A stretch of 64,000 nt of DNA. Origin: Pseudomonas sp. R37(2017). GTDB taxonomy: Bacteria; Pseudomonadota; Gammaproteobacteria; Pseudomonadales; Pseudomonadaceae. Shown here one piece after another: positions 34,236 to 43,925 of this stretch. The notes under the pieces were generated by a model. It searched no databases. It was not told the DNA's origin and worked only from the letters and a program-made list of their open reading frames with translations. The stretch covers positions 218,950 through 282,949 of the forward strand of contig NZ_NEHO01000001.1 of NCBI RefSeq assembly GCF_002113375.1. Direction: 5' to 3'. A program made the position numbers and the translations under genes. Each line of letters starts with the position of its first letter. The stretch's first letter is position 1.

Positions 34236-36686
34236 ATGACCACCCCACTCCCCTGCTACCACTGCGCCCTGCCCGTCCCGACCGGCAGCCGCTTCACCGC
34301 CGTCGTGCTCGGGGAGTCCCGCGAGTTCTGCTGTCCGGGTTGCCAGGCCGTGGCCGAGGCCATCGTCGCCGGCGGCCTGCAGAGCTATTACCAACACCGC
34401 AGCGAGGCCTCGGCCAACCCCGAAGCGCTGCCGGTGCAACTGGTGGACGAGCTGGCGCTGTACGACCGCGCCGATGTCCAGCAGCCCTTTGTTCGCCACG
34501 ATGGCGAACTCGCCGAAACCACGCTGTTGATGGAAGGCATCAGTTGCGCCGCCTGTGGCTGGCTGATCGAAAAACACCTGCGCACCCTGCCGGCGGTGGC
34601 CGAAGCACGCCTGAACCTGTCCAACCATCGCCTGCACGTACGCTGGAGCGATGCGCAATTGCCGCTAAGCCAGATCCTCAGTGAACTGCGCCAGATCGGT
34701 TACGCCGCACACCCGTATCAGGCCGACCGCGCCAGCGAACAACTGGCCAGCGAAAACCGCCTGGCCCTGCGCCAGCTCGGCGTGGCCGGGCTGCTGTGGT
34801 TCCAGGCGATGATGGCGACCATGGCCACCTGGCCGGAATTCAACATCGACCTCAGCCCTGAACTGCACGCCATCCTGCGCTGGGTCGCCCTGTTCCTCAC
34901 CACCCCGATTGTGTTCTACAGCTGCGCGCCGTTTTTCAAAGGCGCCATGCGCGATCTGCGTACCCGCCACCTGACCATGGACGTTTCCGTGTCGCTGGCC
35001 ATCGGTAGCGCCTACATTGCCGGGATCTGGACGTCGATCACCGGGGCCGGCGAACTGTATTTCGATGCCGTCGGCATGTTTGCCCTGTTCCTGCTCGCCG
35101 GGCGCTATCTGGAGCGACGCGCCCGGGAACGCACGGCTGCCGCCACCGCGCAGCTGGTGAATCTGTTGCCCGCCTCGTGCCTGCGATTGATGGATGACGG
35201 CCAGAGCGAACGCATCCTGCTCAGCGAGCTGCTCGTCGGCGACCGGGTGCTGGTTCATCCGGGCGCTGTTCTCCCGGCGGACGGCAAGATCCTCGACGGT
35301 CAGTCGAGTGTCGACGAGTCGCTGCTGACCGGCGAATACCTGCCACAACCGCGCACGCTCGGCGATGCGGTCACTGCCGGCACCCTGAACGTCGAAGGCG
35401 CGCTGACCGTCGAGGTTCAGGCCCTGGGCCAGGACACGCGCCTCTCGGCCATCGTGCGCCTGCTCGATCGCGCCCAGGCCGAAAAGCCGCGCCTGGCGGA
35501 AATCGCCGACCGCGCCGCGCAATGGTTCCTGCTGTTGTCGCTGATCGCTGCCGTTGCGATTGGTCTGCTGTGGTGGCAACTGGATGCCTCGCGAGCCTTC
35601 TGGATTGTGTTGGCGATGCTCGTGGCGACCTGCCCGTGCGCCCTGTCACTGGCGACGCCGACCGCCCTCACCGCTGCCACCGGCACCTTGCACAAACTCG
35701 GCCTGCTGCTGACCCGCGGCCATGTGCTGGAAGGCCTGAACCAGATCGACACGGTGATTTTCGACAAGACCGGCACCCTCACCGAAGGACGCCTGGCGCT
35801 GCGCTCGATCCGCCCGCTCGGCACGCTCGACAGTGATCAATGCCTGAGTCTCGCCGCCGCCCTGGAAAATCGCTCCGAACACCCTATCGCCCGAGCGTTC
35901 GGACGCGCGCCGATGGCTGCCGAAGAAGTCCATGGCACCCCTGGTCTTGGCCTGGAGGGGCTGGTTGACGGGCGACGCGTGCGCATCGGCCAACCGGGAT
36001 TCGTTTGCGAGCTCAGTGGCGTCGGGGTGCCGTCGATGCCCGAAGAAGCCGGCCAATGGCTGCTGCTCGGCGACAGCCAGGGCGCGCTGGCCTGGTTTGT
36101 CCTCGATGATCGCTTGCGTGCCGATGCGCCTGCGCTATTGGCCGCGTGCAAGGCACGTGGCTGGCGCACGCTGCTGTTGTCTGGCGACAGCTCACCGATG
36201 GTCGCCAGCGTGGCGGCGCAGCTGGGTATCGATCAAGCACGGGGCGGATTGCGTCCGGACGATAAACTGCAGGTCCTGCAACAACTGCACAAAGAAGGTC
36301 GCAAGGTGTTGATGCTGGGTGACGGGGTCAATGACGTGCCGGTGCTGGCGGCTGCGGACATCAGTGTCGCCATGGGCTCGGCCACCGACCTGGCGAAGAC
36401 GAGTGCCGATGCCGTGCTGCTGTCCAACCGCCTCGACGCGCTGGTGCAAGCCTTCAGCCTGGCGCGGCGCACCCGTCGGGTCATTATCGAGAACCTGTTG
36501 TGGGCCGGGCTGTACAATGGCCTCATGTTGCCCTTCGCCGCCCTCGGCTGGATCACTCCGGTCTGGGCCGCGGTGGGCATGTCGATCAGTTCGTTGACCG
36601 TGGTGTTGAACGCGCTGCGCCTGACTCGCATGCCGAGCGCGCCCGCCCTCTGCGCCACGCCAGAAACCCGCCCTCTGCCGGCCTGA
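34236..36686 (+). CDS. ccoI: Copper-transporting P-type ATPase CcoI (FixI)
   Basis: 816-residue P1B-type ATPase that delivers copper for cbb3 oxidase maturation. The N-terminal region has CYHC (7-10) and CCPGC (32-36), then a heavy-metal domain with C104-AAC107. The transmembrane metal motif is C466-P-C468. The phosphorylation site is D510 in DKTGTLTEG and the hinge GDGVNDVPVL. ccoS follows after 22 bases. The extra N-terminal cysteine motif distinguishes FixI/CcoI-type pumps from ordinary CopA copper exporters. Confidence 0.95.
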   Translation: MTTPLPCYHCALPVPTGSRFTAVVLGESREFCCPGCQAVAEAIVAGGLQSYYQHRSEASANPEALPVQLVDELALYDRADVQQPFVRHDGELAETTLLMEGISCAACGWLIEKHLRTLPAVAEARLNLSNHRLHVRWSDAQLPLSQILSELRQIGYAAHPYQADRASEQLASENRLALRQLGVAGLLWFQAMMATMATWPEFNIDLSPELHAILRWVALFLTTPIVFYSCAPFFKGAMRDLRTRHLTMDVSVSLAIGSAYIAGIWTSITGAGELYFDAVGMFALFLLAGRYLERRARERTAAATAQLVNLLPASCLRLMDDGQSERILLSELLVGDRVLVHPGAVLPADGKILDGQSSVDESLLTGEYLPQPRTLGDAVTAGTLNVEGALTVEVQALGQDTRLSAIVRLLDRAQAEKPRLAEIADRAAQWFLLLSLIAAVAIGLLWWQLDASRAFWIVLAMLVATCPCALSLATPTALTAATGTLHKLGLLLTRGHVLEGLNQIDTVIFDKTGTLTEGRLALRSIRPLGTLDSDQCLSLAAALENRSEHPIARAFGRAPMAAEEVHGTPGLGLEGLVDGRRVRIGQPGFVCELSGVGVPSMPEEAGQWLLLGDSQGALAWFVLDDRLRADAPALLAACKARGWRTLLLSGDSSPMVASVAAQLGIDQARGGLRPDDKLQVLQQLHKEGRKVLMLGDGVNDVPVLAAADISVAMGSATDLAKTSADAVLLSNRLDALVQAFSLARRTRRVIIENLLWAGLYNGLMLPFAALGWITPVWAAVGMSISSLTVVLNALRLTRMPSAPALCATPETRPLPA

Positions 36687-36708
36687 GCCGCGCGGGCATG
36701 GAGTCCAG

Positions 36709-36927
36709 ATGCCAGCTCTTTACGTGATGATTCCCGCTGCGCTGCTGATCGTGGCCATCGCCGTCTATATCTTCTTCTGGGCGGTCGACAGCGGGCAGTA
36801 CGACGACCTCGACGGCCCGGCCCACAGCATCCTGTTCGACGACCAGGACCCGAACCACACCGCCGCCGTCGATGAGGCCAGCGGCCAACCGACCAAGCCG
36901 CAAGACAAGGCCCCGCCCCATGCTTGA
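36709..36927 (+). CDS. ccoS: cbb3 oxidase maturation protein CcoS
   Basis: 72-residue protein with one N-terminal membrane helix (MPALYVMIPAALLIVAIAVYIFFW) and the CcoS motif WAVDSGQYDDLDGPAHSILFDD. Needed to insert cofactors into cbb3 oxidase. Overlaps the next gene by eight bases. Confidence 0.92.
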   Translation: MPALYVMIPAALLIVAIAVYIFFWAVDSGQYDDLDGPAHSILFDDQDPNHTAAVDEASGQPTKPQDKAPPHA

Positions 36928-37603
36928 CCTGGCGCCACTGCTACTGTCGGCGGTGATCCTCGGTTTGCTCGGCGGCGGTCATTGCCTGGGCATGTGCGGC
37001 GGCCTGATAGGCGCGCTGACCCTGGCAATTCCCAAGGAACAACGCAGCCGCCGCTTTCGCCTGCTGCTGGCCTACAACCTGGGACGGATTCTGAGTTATG
37101 CCTGCGCCGGACTGTTGATCGGCCTGGCCGGGTGGGCCGTGGCCAGCAGTCCGGCAGCGATGTTCCTGCGCATCCTCGCCGGCTTGCTGCTGATTGCCAT
37201 GGGCCTGTACCTGGCCGGGTGGTGGAGTGGCCTGACCCGTATCGAAAGCCTCGGTCGCGGCTTGTGGCGGCACATCCAGCCAGCCGCCAACCGCTTGCTA
37301 CCGGTGTCGAGCGTGCCACGTGCGTTGTTGCTGGGTGCGCTTTGGGGCTGGCTGCCGTGCGGCCTGGTCTACAGCACCTTGTTATGGTCGGCCAGCCAGG
37401 GCAACGCGCTGGACAGCGCATTGTTGATGCTCGCCTTCGGGCTCGGCACCTGGCCGGTGCTGCTGGCGACCGGCCTCGCCGCCGAACGCATCACCGCACT
37501 GTTACGCAAGCGCAGCGTGCGGATGGCGGGCGGGATGCTGGTGATGTTGTTTGGTCTCTGGACCTTGCCGGGGCCGCATCAGCATTGGCTCATGGGGCAT
37601 TAG
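36920..37603 (+). CDS. TauE/SafE-like (DsbD-type) membrane protein linked to cbb3 assembly
   Basis: 227-residue polytopic protein with about six helices, opening MLDLAPLLLSAVILGLLGGG and the HCLGMCGG motif typical of the sulfite-exporter TauE/SafE group near ccoS. Paired GXXCGLVYSTL-like cysteine segments (WGWLPCGLVYSTLLW) recall DsbD-type electron-transfer helices. It overlaps ccoS by eight bases and so belongs to the ccoGHIS unit. Homologs in this position are known to aid copper or thiol steps of cbb3 maturation, but the exact role is inferred from context. Confidence 0.85.
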   Translation: MLDLAPLLLSAVILGLLGGGHCLGMCGGLIGALTLAIPKEQRSRRFRLLLAYNLGRILSYACAGLLIGLAGWAVASSPAAMFLRILAGLLLIAMGLYLAGWWSGLTRIESLGRGLWRHIQPAANRLLPVSSVPRALLLGALWGWLPCGLVYSTLLWSASQGNALDSALLMLAFGLGTWPVLLATGLAAERITALLRKRSVRMAGGMLVMLFGLWTLPGPHQHWLMGH

Positions 37604-37617
37604 GCCGGCGGCGCGCC

Positions 37618-37644
37618 CATCGCGAGCGTGCTCGCTCCTACAGG
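37618..37644. repeat. Single REP
   Basis: CATCGCGAGCGTGCTCGCTC followed by CTACAGG, one arm only, after the ccoGHIS cluster. Confidence 0.85.
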
Positions 37645-37695
37645 TTTTATGTACACAGCGACTCCCCTGAGCGGCGCCACCGTTGCTCCTGAGCC

Positions 37696-37709
37696 TTGAT
37701 GCAAATCAA
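37696..37709. promoter_or_regulatory. Perfect Anr box upstream of hemN
   Basis: TTGATGCAAATCAA matches TTGAT-N4-ATCAA exactly. A CATAAA at 37730-37735 would serve as -10, placing the box near -40, the usual activating position. HemN is a known Anr target in pseudomonads. Confidence 0.9.
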
Positions 37710-37773
37710 GATGTTATGCCCTTCCTTCGCATAAAGTGGCTGACACTGCCAGCCAATCCGGGGGAATGCCCGC

Positions 37774-39159
37774 ATGATGCTCGACGCCATTCGTTGGGAC
37801 ACCGATCTGATCCGCCGTTATGACCTGGCGGGACCCCGCTACACCTCGTACCCGACCGCGGTGCAATTCCACAGCCAGGTCGGCACCTTCGACCTGTTTC
37901 ATGCCCTGCGCGACAGCCGCAAGGCCCAACGCCCGTTGTCGCTGTACCTGCATGTGCCGTTCTGCGCGAACATTTGCTACTACTGCGCCTGCAACAAGGT
38001 CATCACCAAGGATCGCGGCCGGGCGCAACCCTATTTGCAGCGCCTGGAGCAGGAAATCCAGTTGATCGCCTGCCACCTCGATCCCGCGCAGAAAGTCGAG
38101 CAATTGCACTTCGGTGGCGGCACGCCGACCTTTCTCAGCCACGATGAACTGCGCCAGGTGATGGCGCACTTGCGCAAACACTTCAATTTGCTGGACGACG
38201 ATTCCGGCGACTACGGCATCGAGATCGACCCGCGCGAGGCCGACTGGTCGACCATGGGCCTGCTGCGCGAATTGGGTTTCAACCGGGTCAGCATCGGCCT
38301 GCAAGACCTCGACCCGACAGTACAGCGCGCGGTCAATCGCCTGCAAAGCCTGGAAGAAACCCGCGCGGTCATCGACGCCGCCCGCACTTTGCAGTTTCGT
38401 TCGATCAATATCGACCTGATTTACGGCCTGCCGAGACAGACGCCGGAGAACTTTGCCCGCACGGTCGATGAGGTCATCCGTCTGCAACCGGACCGGTTAT
38501 CGGTGTTCAACTATGCCCACCTGCCGGAGCGCTTCATGCCGCAACGGCGCATCGACGGCAATGAACTGCCGACGCCCGCGCAGAAGCTGGAAATGCTGCA
38601 GCGCACCATCGAGCAACTGATCAGCGCCGGTTATCGCTACATCGGCATGGACCACTTCGCCCTGCCTGACGATGAACTGGCGATTGCCCAGGAAGAATCG
38701 ACCCTGCAACGCAATTTCCAGGGCTACACCACCCATGGTCATTGCGACTTGATCGGGCTCGGCGTCTCGGCGATCAGCCAGATCGGCGACCTGTACTGCC
38801 AGAACAGCAGCGACCTGAGCGAATACCAGAACGTCCTCGCCTCAATGCAACCGGCCACCAGCCGCGGCCTGCTGTGCAACGCCGATGACCGGCTGCGGCG
38901 GGCGGTCATCCAGCAACTGATCTGCCATTTCAGCCTTGAGTTCGCTGATATCGAACAGGCCTTCAACATCGATTTCCAGGGCTACTTCGCCAAACTCTGG
39001 CCCCAACTGCAGGACATGGCCAAAGACGGGCTGATCGAACTCGATCGCGACAGGATCACTATCCTGCCCGCCGGGCGGCTGTTGGCGCGCTCGGTGTGCA
39101 TGGTGTTCGACGCGTACCTGGAGCAACACAGTCGCCAGCGCTTTTCACGGGTAATCTAA
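37774..39159 (+). CDS. hemN: Oxygen-independent coproporphyrinogen III dehydrogenase HemN
   Basis: Radical SAM enzyme of 461 residues that decarboxylates coproporphyrinogen III to protoporphyrinogen IX without oxygen. The cluster motif C64-x3-C68-x2-C71 is followed by C73 in CANICYYCACN, and a GGGTPTFL SAM-binding segment. The C-terminal HemN domain ends ARSVCMVFDAYL. The start at 37774 (or the next ATG) matches the family. The perfect Anr box upstream predicts induction under low oxygen. Confidence 0.96.
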   Translation: MMLDAIRWDTDLIRRYDLAGPRYTSYPTAVQFHSQVGTFDLFHALRDSRKAQRPLSLYLHVPFCANICYYCACNKVITKDRGRAQPYLQRLEQEIQLIACHLDPAQKVEQLHFGGGTPTFLSHDELRQVMAHLRKHFNLLDDDSGDYGIEIDPREADWSTMGLLRELGFNRVSIGLQDLDPTVQRAVNRLQSLEETRAVIDAARTLQFRSINIDLIYGLPRQTPENFARTVDEVIRLQPDRLSVFNYAHLPERFMPQRRIDGNELPTPAQKLEMLQRTIEQLISAGYRYIGMDHFALPDDELAIAQEESTLQRNFQGYTTHGHCDLIGLGVSAISQIGDLYCQNSSDLSEYQNVLASMQPATSRGLLCNADDRLRRAVIQQLICHFSLEFADIEQAFNIDFQGYFAKLWPQLQDMAKDGLIELDRDRITILPAGRLLARSVCMVFDAYLEQHSRQRFSRVI

Positions 39160-39249
39160 TTGTGCAAGCAAGCGCCCCGGACTGGCTCCGATATCCTTTG
39201 GTGAGTTACCCTTACGTCTTATGTGTGAATTCCCACAAGGATTGAAGAA

Positions 39250-39984
39250 ATGTCCGAGCCAGTAAAACTGCGCGCTCATAATCAAGCCCATTGCAAGGAC
39301 TGCAGCCTGGCCCCTCTTTGCCTGCCACTTTCGCTCAATCTGGAAGACATGGACGCACTGGACGAAATCGTCAAACGCGGTCGACCGCTGAAAAAAGGCG
39401 AATTTCTGTTTCGCCAGGGCGATACCTTCGATTCTGTTTACGCAGTCCGTTCCGGTGCCCTCAAGACCTTCAGCCTGAGCGACATTGGCGAAGAACAGCT
39501 CACCGGCTTCCACCTGCCGAGCGAACTGGTCGGGCTGTCGGGCATGGACACCGAAAAGCACCCAGTGTCGGCGCAAGCCCTGGAAACCACTTCGGTGTGT
39601 GAAATCCCCTTTGAACGCCTCGACGAACTGGCCCTGCAACTGCCGCAGTTGCGCCGTCAGTTGATGCGCGTGATGAGCCGCGAAATCCGTGACGACCAGC
39701 AGATGATGCTGCTGTTGTCGAAGAAGACCGCCGACGAACGCATCGCGACCTTTCTGGTCAACCTCTCGGCACGTTTCCGCGCCCGGGGTTTTTCCGCCAA
39801 TCAGTTCCGCCTGAGCATGTCACGCAACGAGATCGGCAACTACCTGGGCCTGGCGGTGGAGACCGTGTCCCGCGTCTTCACGCGCTTCCAGCAAAACGAA
39901 CTGATCGCGGCAGAAGGCAAGGAAATCCGGATTATCGACCCGATCCAACTCTGTGCCCTGGCGGGTGGCTCGCTGGAAAGCTGA
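39250..39984 (+). CDS. anr: Anaerobic regulator Anr (FNR family)
   Basis: Oxygen-sensing transcription activator of 244 residues. The [4Fe-4S] ligands are C15, C18, C24 and C117. A cyclic-nucleotide-type beta roll (about 40-150) and dimer helix lead to the helix-turn-helix [21 protein letters not shown], with E204, S207 and R208 as the FNR DNA-contact residues. It should bind TTGAT-N4-ATCAA sites such as that before hemN. AAGGATTGAAGAA precedes the ATG. Its placement after hemN is conserved in pseudomonads. Confidence 0.97.
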   Translation: MSEPVKLRAHNQAHCKDCSLAPLCLPLSLNLEDMDALDEIVKRGRPLKKGEFLFRQGDTFDSVYAVRSGALKTFSLSDIGEEQLTGFHLPSELVGLSGMDTEKHPVSAQALETTSVCEIPFERLDELALQLPQLRRQLMRVMSREIRDDQQMMLLLSKKTADERIATFLVNLSARFRARGFSANQFRLSMSRNEIGNYLGLAVETVSRVFTRFQQNELIAAEGKEIRIIDPIQLCALAGGSLES

Positions 39985-39995
39985 TACAAATCGTT

Positions 39996-40021
39996 GCGGC
40001 TGAGCGAAACGGTTCAGCCGC
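39996..40021. other. Hairpin between anr and apt
   Basis: GCGGCTGA (39996-40003) pairs with TCAGCCGC (40014-40021). No T-run follows, so it is a weak anr terminator at best. It lies directly before TATACT (40025-40030), a likely apt -10 box. Confidence 0.5.
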
Positions 40022-40064
40022 CGTTATACTGCGTCGTTTGCAGCCCTGCCAGGACACCACGACG

Positions 40065-40613
40065 ATGGCCTTCGACTCCTTCGACATCAAATCCCTCATC
40101 CGCCCGGTCATCGACTTCCCGAAACCGGGTGTGATCTTTCGCGACATCACCCCGCTGTTCCAGTCGCCCACAGCCCTGCGCCTGGTGATGGACAGCTTCG
40201 CTCACCGTTACGTCGAGGCTGACTTCACCCACATCGGTGCGATGGACGCCCGTGGCTTCCTGATAGGTTCGGTATTGGCCTATCAGTTGAACAAGCCGCT
40301 GGTGCTGTTCCGCAAGCAAGGCAAGTTGCCAGCCGATGTACTGGCCGAGGGCTATGCGACCGAGTACGGCGAAGCCTTCCTGGAAGTGCACGCCGACAGC
40401 CTGTGCGAGGGGGATTCGGTGGTGATGTTCGATGACCTGATCGCGACCGGCGGCACCCTGATTGCCGCCGCCAACCTGATCCGCCGCATGGGCGCCCGGG
40501 TTCACGAAGCGGCGGCGATCATCGACCTGCCGGAACTGGGGGGCTCGCAGCGCCTGGAGGACATGGGCATTCCTACGTTCTGCCTGACGCAGTTTGCCCT
40601 GACCGACAAGTAA
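40065..40613 (+). CDS. apt: Adenine phosphoribosyltransferase
   Basis: Purine salvage: adenine plus PRPP gives AMP. 182 residues. It opens [20 protein letters not shown] with the conserved FRDITPLFQ. The PRPP loop is [14 protein letters not shown]. The ATG at 40065 is preferred over an in-frame upstream codon because it matches the family N-terminus. Transcribed alone. Confidence 0.96.
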   Translation: MAFDSFDIKSLIRPVIDFPKPGVIFRDITPLFQSPTALRLVMDSFAHRYVEADFTHIGAMDARGFLIGSVLAYQLNKPLVLFRKQGKLPADVLAEGYATEYGEAFLEVHADSLCEGDSVVMFDDLIATGGTLIAAANLIRRMGARVHEAAAIIDLPELGGSQRLEDMGIPTFCLTQFALTDK

Positions 40614-40622
40614 GCGGCGCCA

Positions 40623-40706
40623 TTCGCGAGCAGGCTCGCTCCCACATTCGACCGCGTTCTGTCAGGAAGAATGCAATCCATTGTGGGAGCGAGCCTGCTC
40701 GCGAAA
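40623..40706. repeat. Paired REP (GTGGGAGCGAGC type)
   Basis: Two inverted arms in the convergent space between apt and the acyl-CoA dehydrogenase. Confidence 0.88.
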
Positions 40707-40730
40707 GCGTCAGCCGCTGCACCGCCAAAC

Positions 40731-41879
40731 TCAGAGCCCCATCTGCTTGCTGATGATCTCGTTCATCACTTCCCGCGTCCCGCCGCCAATCGACAGGATC
40801 CGGTTATCGCGGTACAGCCGCTCCACCAAGCTTTCACGCATGTAACCCAGACCTCCGAGTATCTGCACCGCATCGGTCACGATCCGGTCCGCCGTATCCG
40901 TCGCAAAATTCTTGGCCATGGAAATTTCCTTGATCACACTCTGCCCCGCCGCCATTTTCGCAGCCTGGCGGTAGGTGAACTCCCGGGACACTTCCAGCGC
41001 GGTTGCCATTTCGGCGAGGCGGTGCTTGATCACCTGAAACCTGCCGATCGGTTTGCCGAAGGCTTCGCGTTGGCGCGCCCACTTCAGGCTCTCCTCCAGC
41101 GCAAGCTGTGCGGTCATGTTGGCCATCAACGCCAAGGCCAGGCGTTCGCTCTGGAAATTACCCATGATGCAGGCGAAACCCATGTTCTCGGCGCCGATGA
41201 GGTTTTCCATGGGCACCCGGCAATCATCGAAGAACAGTTCAGCGGTATCTGACGCCCACCAGCCCATTTTCTTCAACTGCCGACCTACGGTGAAACCGGG
41301 CGTGCCCTTCTCGATCAGTAACAGGCTGATGCCGGCGAAACCGGGCTCGCCCGTACGCACCGCAACGGTATAAAAATCCGCGCGTACGCCACTGGTGATG
41401 AAGGTCTTGCTGCCACTGACCCGATAGAAATCGCCATCGCGCACGGCACGGGTTTGCAGGTTGGCGACGTCGGAGCCGCCGCCAGGCTCGGTGATGGCCA
41501 GGGCGCTGATCTTCTCTCCCGACAGAACCTGCGGCAGAACACGATCACGCACTTCGGGGCGAGCCCACTTGAGAATGGGCGGCAAGCCGATATCCAGCGA
41601 ACCCAGGCCGGCAACCAACCCGCCTGAGCCGCAGCGCATCAACTCCTCACTGGCGGCAACCTTGGCGAACAGATCCCCCTCATGGCTGCCTCCGTAAGCC
41701 TGCGGATAACCGATGCCGAGAATCCCCGCCGCACCGGCCTTGAGGTAAAGCTCGCGAGGAAAACTTTCGGCTTCTTCCCACTGCTCGATATCAGGAAGAA
41801 TCTCGCGCTCGACGAAACGTCTGACGCTGTCGCGGACCAACTGGTGGTCGGGGTCGAAGTATTCCTGAAAGGCAGACAT
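40731..41879 (-). CDS. Acyl-CoA dehydrogenase family protein
   Basis: FAD-dependent acyl-CoA dehydrogenase of 382 residues. It shows the family segments ALAITEPGGGSDVANLQTRA (FAD and substrate binding), WWASDTAELFFDDCRVP and the C-terminal QILGGLGYMRE and YRDNRILSIGGGTREVMNEI. The substrate is unknown. The protein resembles the long-chain or branched-chain group rather than isovaleryl-CoA dehydrogenase. GGAG precedes the ATG at 41879. A homolog is remembered beside recR in P. aeruginosa (PA1535). No PsrA-type site seen upstream. Confidence 0.88.
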   Translation of the reverse strand: MSAFQEYFDPDHQLVRDSVRRFVEREILPDIEQWEEAESFPRELYLKAGAAGILGIGYPQAYGGSHEGDLFAKVAASEELMRCGSGGLVAGLGSLDIGLPPILKWARPEVRDRVLPQVLSGEKISALAITEPGGGSDVANLQTRAVRDGDFYRVSGSKTFITSGVRADFYTVAVRTGEPGFAGISLLLIEKGTPGFTVGRQLKKMGWWASDTAELFFDDCRVPMENLIGAENMGFACIMGNFQSERLALALMANMTAQLALEESLKWARQREAFGKPIGRFQVIKHRLAEMATALEVSREFTYRQAAKMAAGQSVIKEISMAKNFATDTADRIVTDAVQILGGLGYMRESLVERLYRDNRILSIGGGTREVMNEIISKQMGL

Positions 41880-41971
41880 CGGCGAGCTCCACTGAAGAGG
41901 GTCAGTGAAGTTAACCGAGCGCTTGCTTGGTTTTCAACAGGATTGTGTACGTCGGTGGACCGAGGCGCCTT

Positions 41972-41997
41972 TATCGCAAGCCTGCTCGCTCCTACAG
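41972..41997. repeat. Single REP overlapping the recR stop codon
   Basis: ATCGCAAGCCTGCTCGCTCC followed by CTACAGG. Read on the minus strand its TAG at 41992-41994 is the recR stop. Confidence 0.88.
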
Positions 41998-42594
41998 GGT
42001 AATCGGCTTACGCCCGGCAAACGAATGCGCCAGCGTCCCGCCATCCACCAGTTCCAGTTCACCACCCAGCGGCACGCCATGGGCGATGCGCGAGGCGATC
42101 AGGCCTTTGCTGGCGAGCAATTGAGCGATGTAATGCGCCGTGGCTTCGCCTTCCACGGTCGGGTTGGTGGCCAGGATGACTTCGCTGAACGTGCCGGCCT
42201 CTTCGATGCGCGCCATCAATTGCGGAATGCCAATGGCTTCCGGCCCCAGGCCGTCGAGCGGCGACAAATGGCCCTTGAGCACGAAATAGCGCCCGCGGAA
42301 ACCGGTCTGCTCCACCGCATAGACATCCATCGGGCCTTCCACCACGCAGAGCAAGGTGTCGTCGCGACGGGTATCGGCGCATTGCGGGCACAGATCATCT
42401 TCCGTCAGCGTACGGCACAAACGGCAGTGACCGACCCCCTCCATGGCCTGGCTCAAGGCCAGCGCCAGTCGCGAGCCGCCGCTGCGGTCACGCTCGAGCA
42501 ACTGCAACGCCATGCGCTGGGCGGTTTTCTGACCCACGCCGGGCAAAATGCGCAGGGCGTCGATCAGTTGGCGAATCAAAGGGCTGAAGCTCAT
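41992..42594 (-). CDS. recR: Recombination protein RecR
   Basis: RecFOR-pathway protein of 200 residues that helps load RecA at gaps. The N-terminal helix-hairpin-helix ([17 protein letters not shown]) is followed by the zinc finger C57-x2-C60 and C69-x2-C72 and a Toprim domain with [12 protein letters not shown]. The ATG at 42594 gives the family start [15 protein letters not shown]. Its stop codon is supplied by a REP. An oxidoreductase gene and a terminator separate it from ybaB and dnaX, with which it usually forms an operon. Confidence 0.95.
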   Translation of the reverse strand: MSFSPLIRQLIDALRILPGVGQKTAQRMALQLLERDRSGGSRLALALSQAMEGVGHCRLCRTLTEDDLCPQCADTRRDDTLLCVVEGPMDVYAVEQTGFRGRYFVLKGHLSPLDGLGPEAIGIPQLMARIEEAGTFSEVILATNPTVEGEATAHYIAQLLASKGLIASRIAHGVPLGGELELVDGGTLAHSFAGRKPITL

Positions 42595-42673
42595 GGTGGG
42601 AAAGTCCGACAAAACAACGAGACGCGGTTTATACCCGCGCCTCGGTTTAGCGTCAAATTGCAGCGTCGATTAC

Positions 42674-43708
42674 TCAGTCTCGGGATACCCGCACCACCAA
42701 CTTGCCGAAGTTGCGTCCCTCCAGCAGGCCGATGAACGCATCAGGGGCCTGCTCCAGGCCGTCGACTACATCTTCACGAAACTTCACCTTGCCATCGCGT
42801 ACCCAGGGCGCCATGGCACTGAGAAACTCCGGCTGGCGATCGCCATAGTCGTCAAACACGATGAAACCCTGGATGCGCACTCGCTTGGTCAACAGGGTGC
42901 GCTGCAACAATGGCAGGCGATCCGGCCCACTCGGCGCTTCATGGGCGTTATATGAGGCGATCAGGCCGCAGAGTGGAATCCGTGCCTTCGGATTGAGCAA
43001 CGGCACCACGGTGTCGAACACCTTGCCGCCGACGTTTTCATAATAAATGTCGATGCCTTTGGGACAGGCCTGCGCCAGTTCGTCAGCAAAGTCCGGGCTC
43101 TTGTGATCGATACAGGCGTCGAAGCCCAGTTCGTCGACCACATAACGGCATTTTTCCGCGCCACCGGCCACGCCGACCACGCGCAGCCCCTTGATCTTCG
43201 CCACCTGGCCGACCACAGAGCCCACCGCGCCGGACGCGGCCGCCACCACCAGGGTTTCGCCGGCCTCGGGCTGGCCGATGTCCATCAGGCCCATGTACGC
43301 GGTCATACCGGGCATCCCCAGCACACCAAGGGCCAACGAAGGACTGGGCAGGCCTTTGGGCACCGGAATGATACTGCGCCCGTCATTGATGCTGTGGCTT
43401 TGCCAACCAGTGGCACCGACCACCAGATCACCTTCCTGAAACTTCGGATTAAGCGATCGCTCGACACGACTGACCGCGCCTCCGGTCATGACTTCACCGA
43501 TCTCCACCGGCGCGGCGTAGGACGGAGCATCACTCATGCGCCCGCGCATGTAGGGATCCAGCGACAGGAAAACGGTCTTGAGCAGCACCTGACCGTCGAC
43601 CAGATCCGGCAGCGCCACCCGTTCCATGCGGAAATTTTCCGGCGTTGGCGCGCCTACCGGGCGAGAAGCCAGGACAATGCGTTGATTGAGGGTCATGGGG
43701 TCGGACAT
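42674..43708 (-). CDS. NADP-dependent MDR oxidoreductase (CurA/PTGR-like)
   Basis: 344-residue zinc-independent medium-chain reductase of the leukotriene B4 12-hydroxydehydrogenase / CurA family, which reduces alkenals and alkenones. Conserved segments: SLDPYMRGRM, the cofactor motif AASGAVGSVVGQVAKIKG, and ENVGGKVFDTV. GGAG precedes the ATG at 43708. The gene lies between ybaB and recR, bounded on its upstream side by a strong terminator, so it appears to have its own promoter and to drive or share transcription with recR. Confidence 0.9.
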   Translation of the reverse strand: MSDPMTLNQRIVLASRPVGAPTPENFRMERVALPDLVDGQVLLKTVFLSLDPYMRGRMSDAPSYAAPVEIGEVMTGGAVSRVERSLNPKFQEGDLVVGATGWQSHSINDGRSIIPVPKGLPSPSLALGVLGMPGMTAYMGLMDIGQPEAGETLVVAAASGAVGSVVGQVAKIKGLRVVGVAGGAEKCRYVVDELGFDACIDHKSPDFADELAQACPKGIDIYYENVGGKVFDTVVPLLNPKARIPLCGLIASYNAHEAPSGPDRLPLLQRTLLTKRVRIQGFIVFDDYGDRQPEFLSAMAPWVRDGKVKFREDVVDGLEQAPDAFIGLLEGRNFGKLVVRVSRD

Positions 43709-43809
43709 GGCAGCGTCTCCTTTGATCGATGGGGTTCGGTGATATAGGGAGCAGACCTTTGTGACGCTATGGCGTTCGATGTTTATTCAGTTGCGCTGGG
43801 GGTGAACCC

Positions 43810-43833
43810 TTCGCGAGCAGGCTCGCTCCCACA
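43810..43833. repeat. Single REP
   Basis: TTCGCGAGCAGGCTCGCTCC then CACA, one arm only, upstream of the oxidoreductase gene. Confidence 0.85.
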
Positions 43834-43867
43834 TTTGGAATGCAATCCGCATCCCGCAGCCAGAAAC

Positions 43868-43898
43868 AAAAATGCCAGGCGCGATGCCTGGCATTTTT
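43868..43898. terminator. Terminator after ybaB
   Basis: AAAAATGCCAGGC pairs with GCCTGGCATTTTT across GCGAT. On the minus strand it ends the dnaX-ybaB transcript before the oxidoreductase gene. Confidence 0.93.
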
Positions 43899-43925
43899 GT
43901 AGCTCATCTGCCGCCTGAAGGCGAA

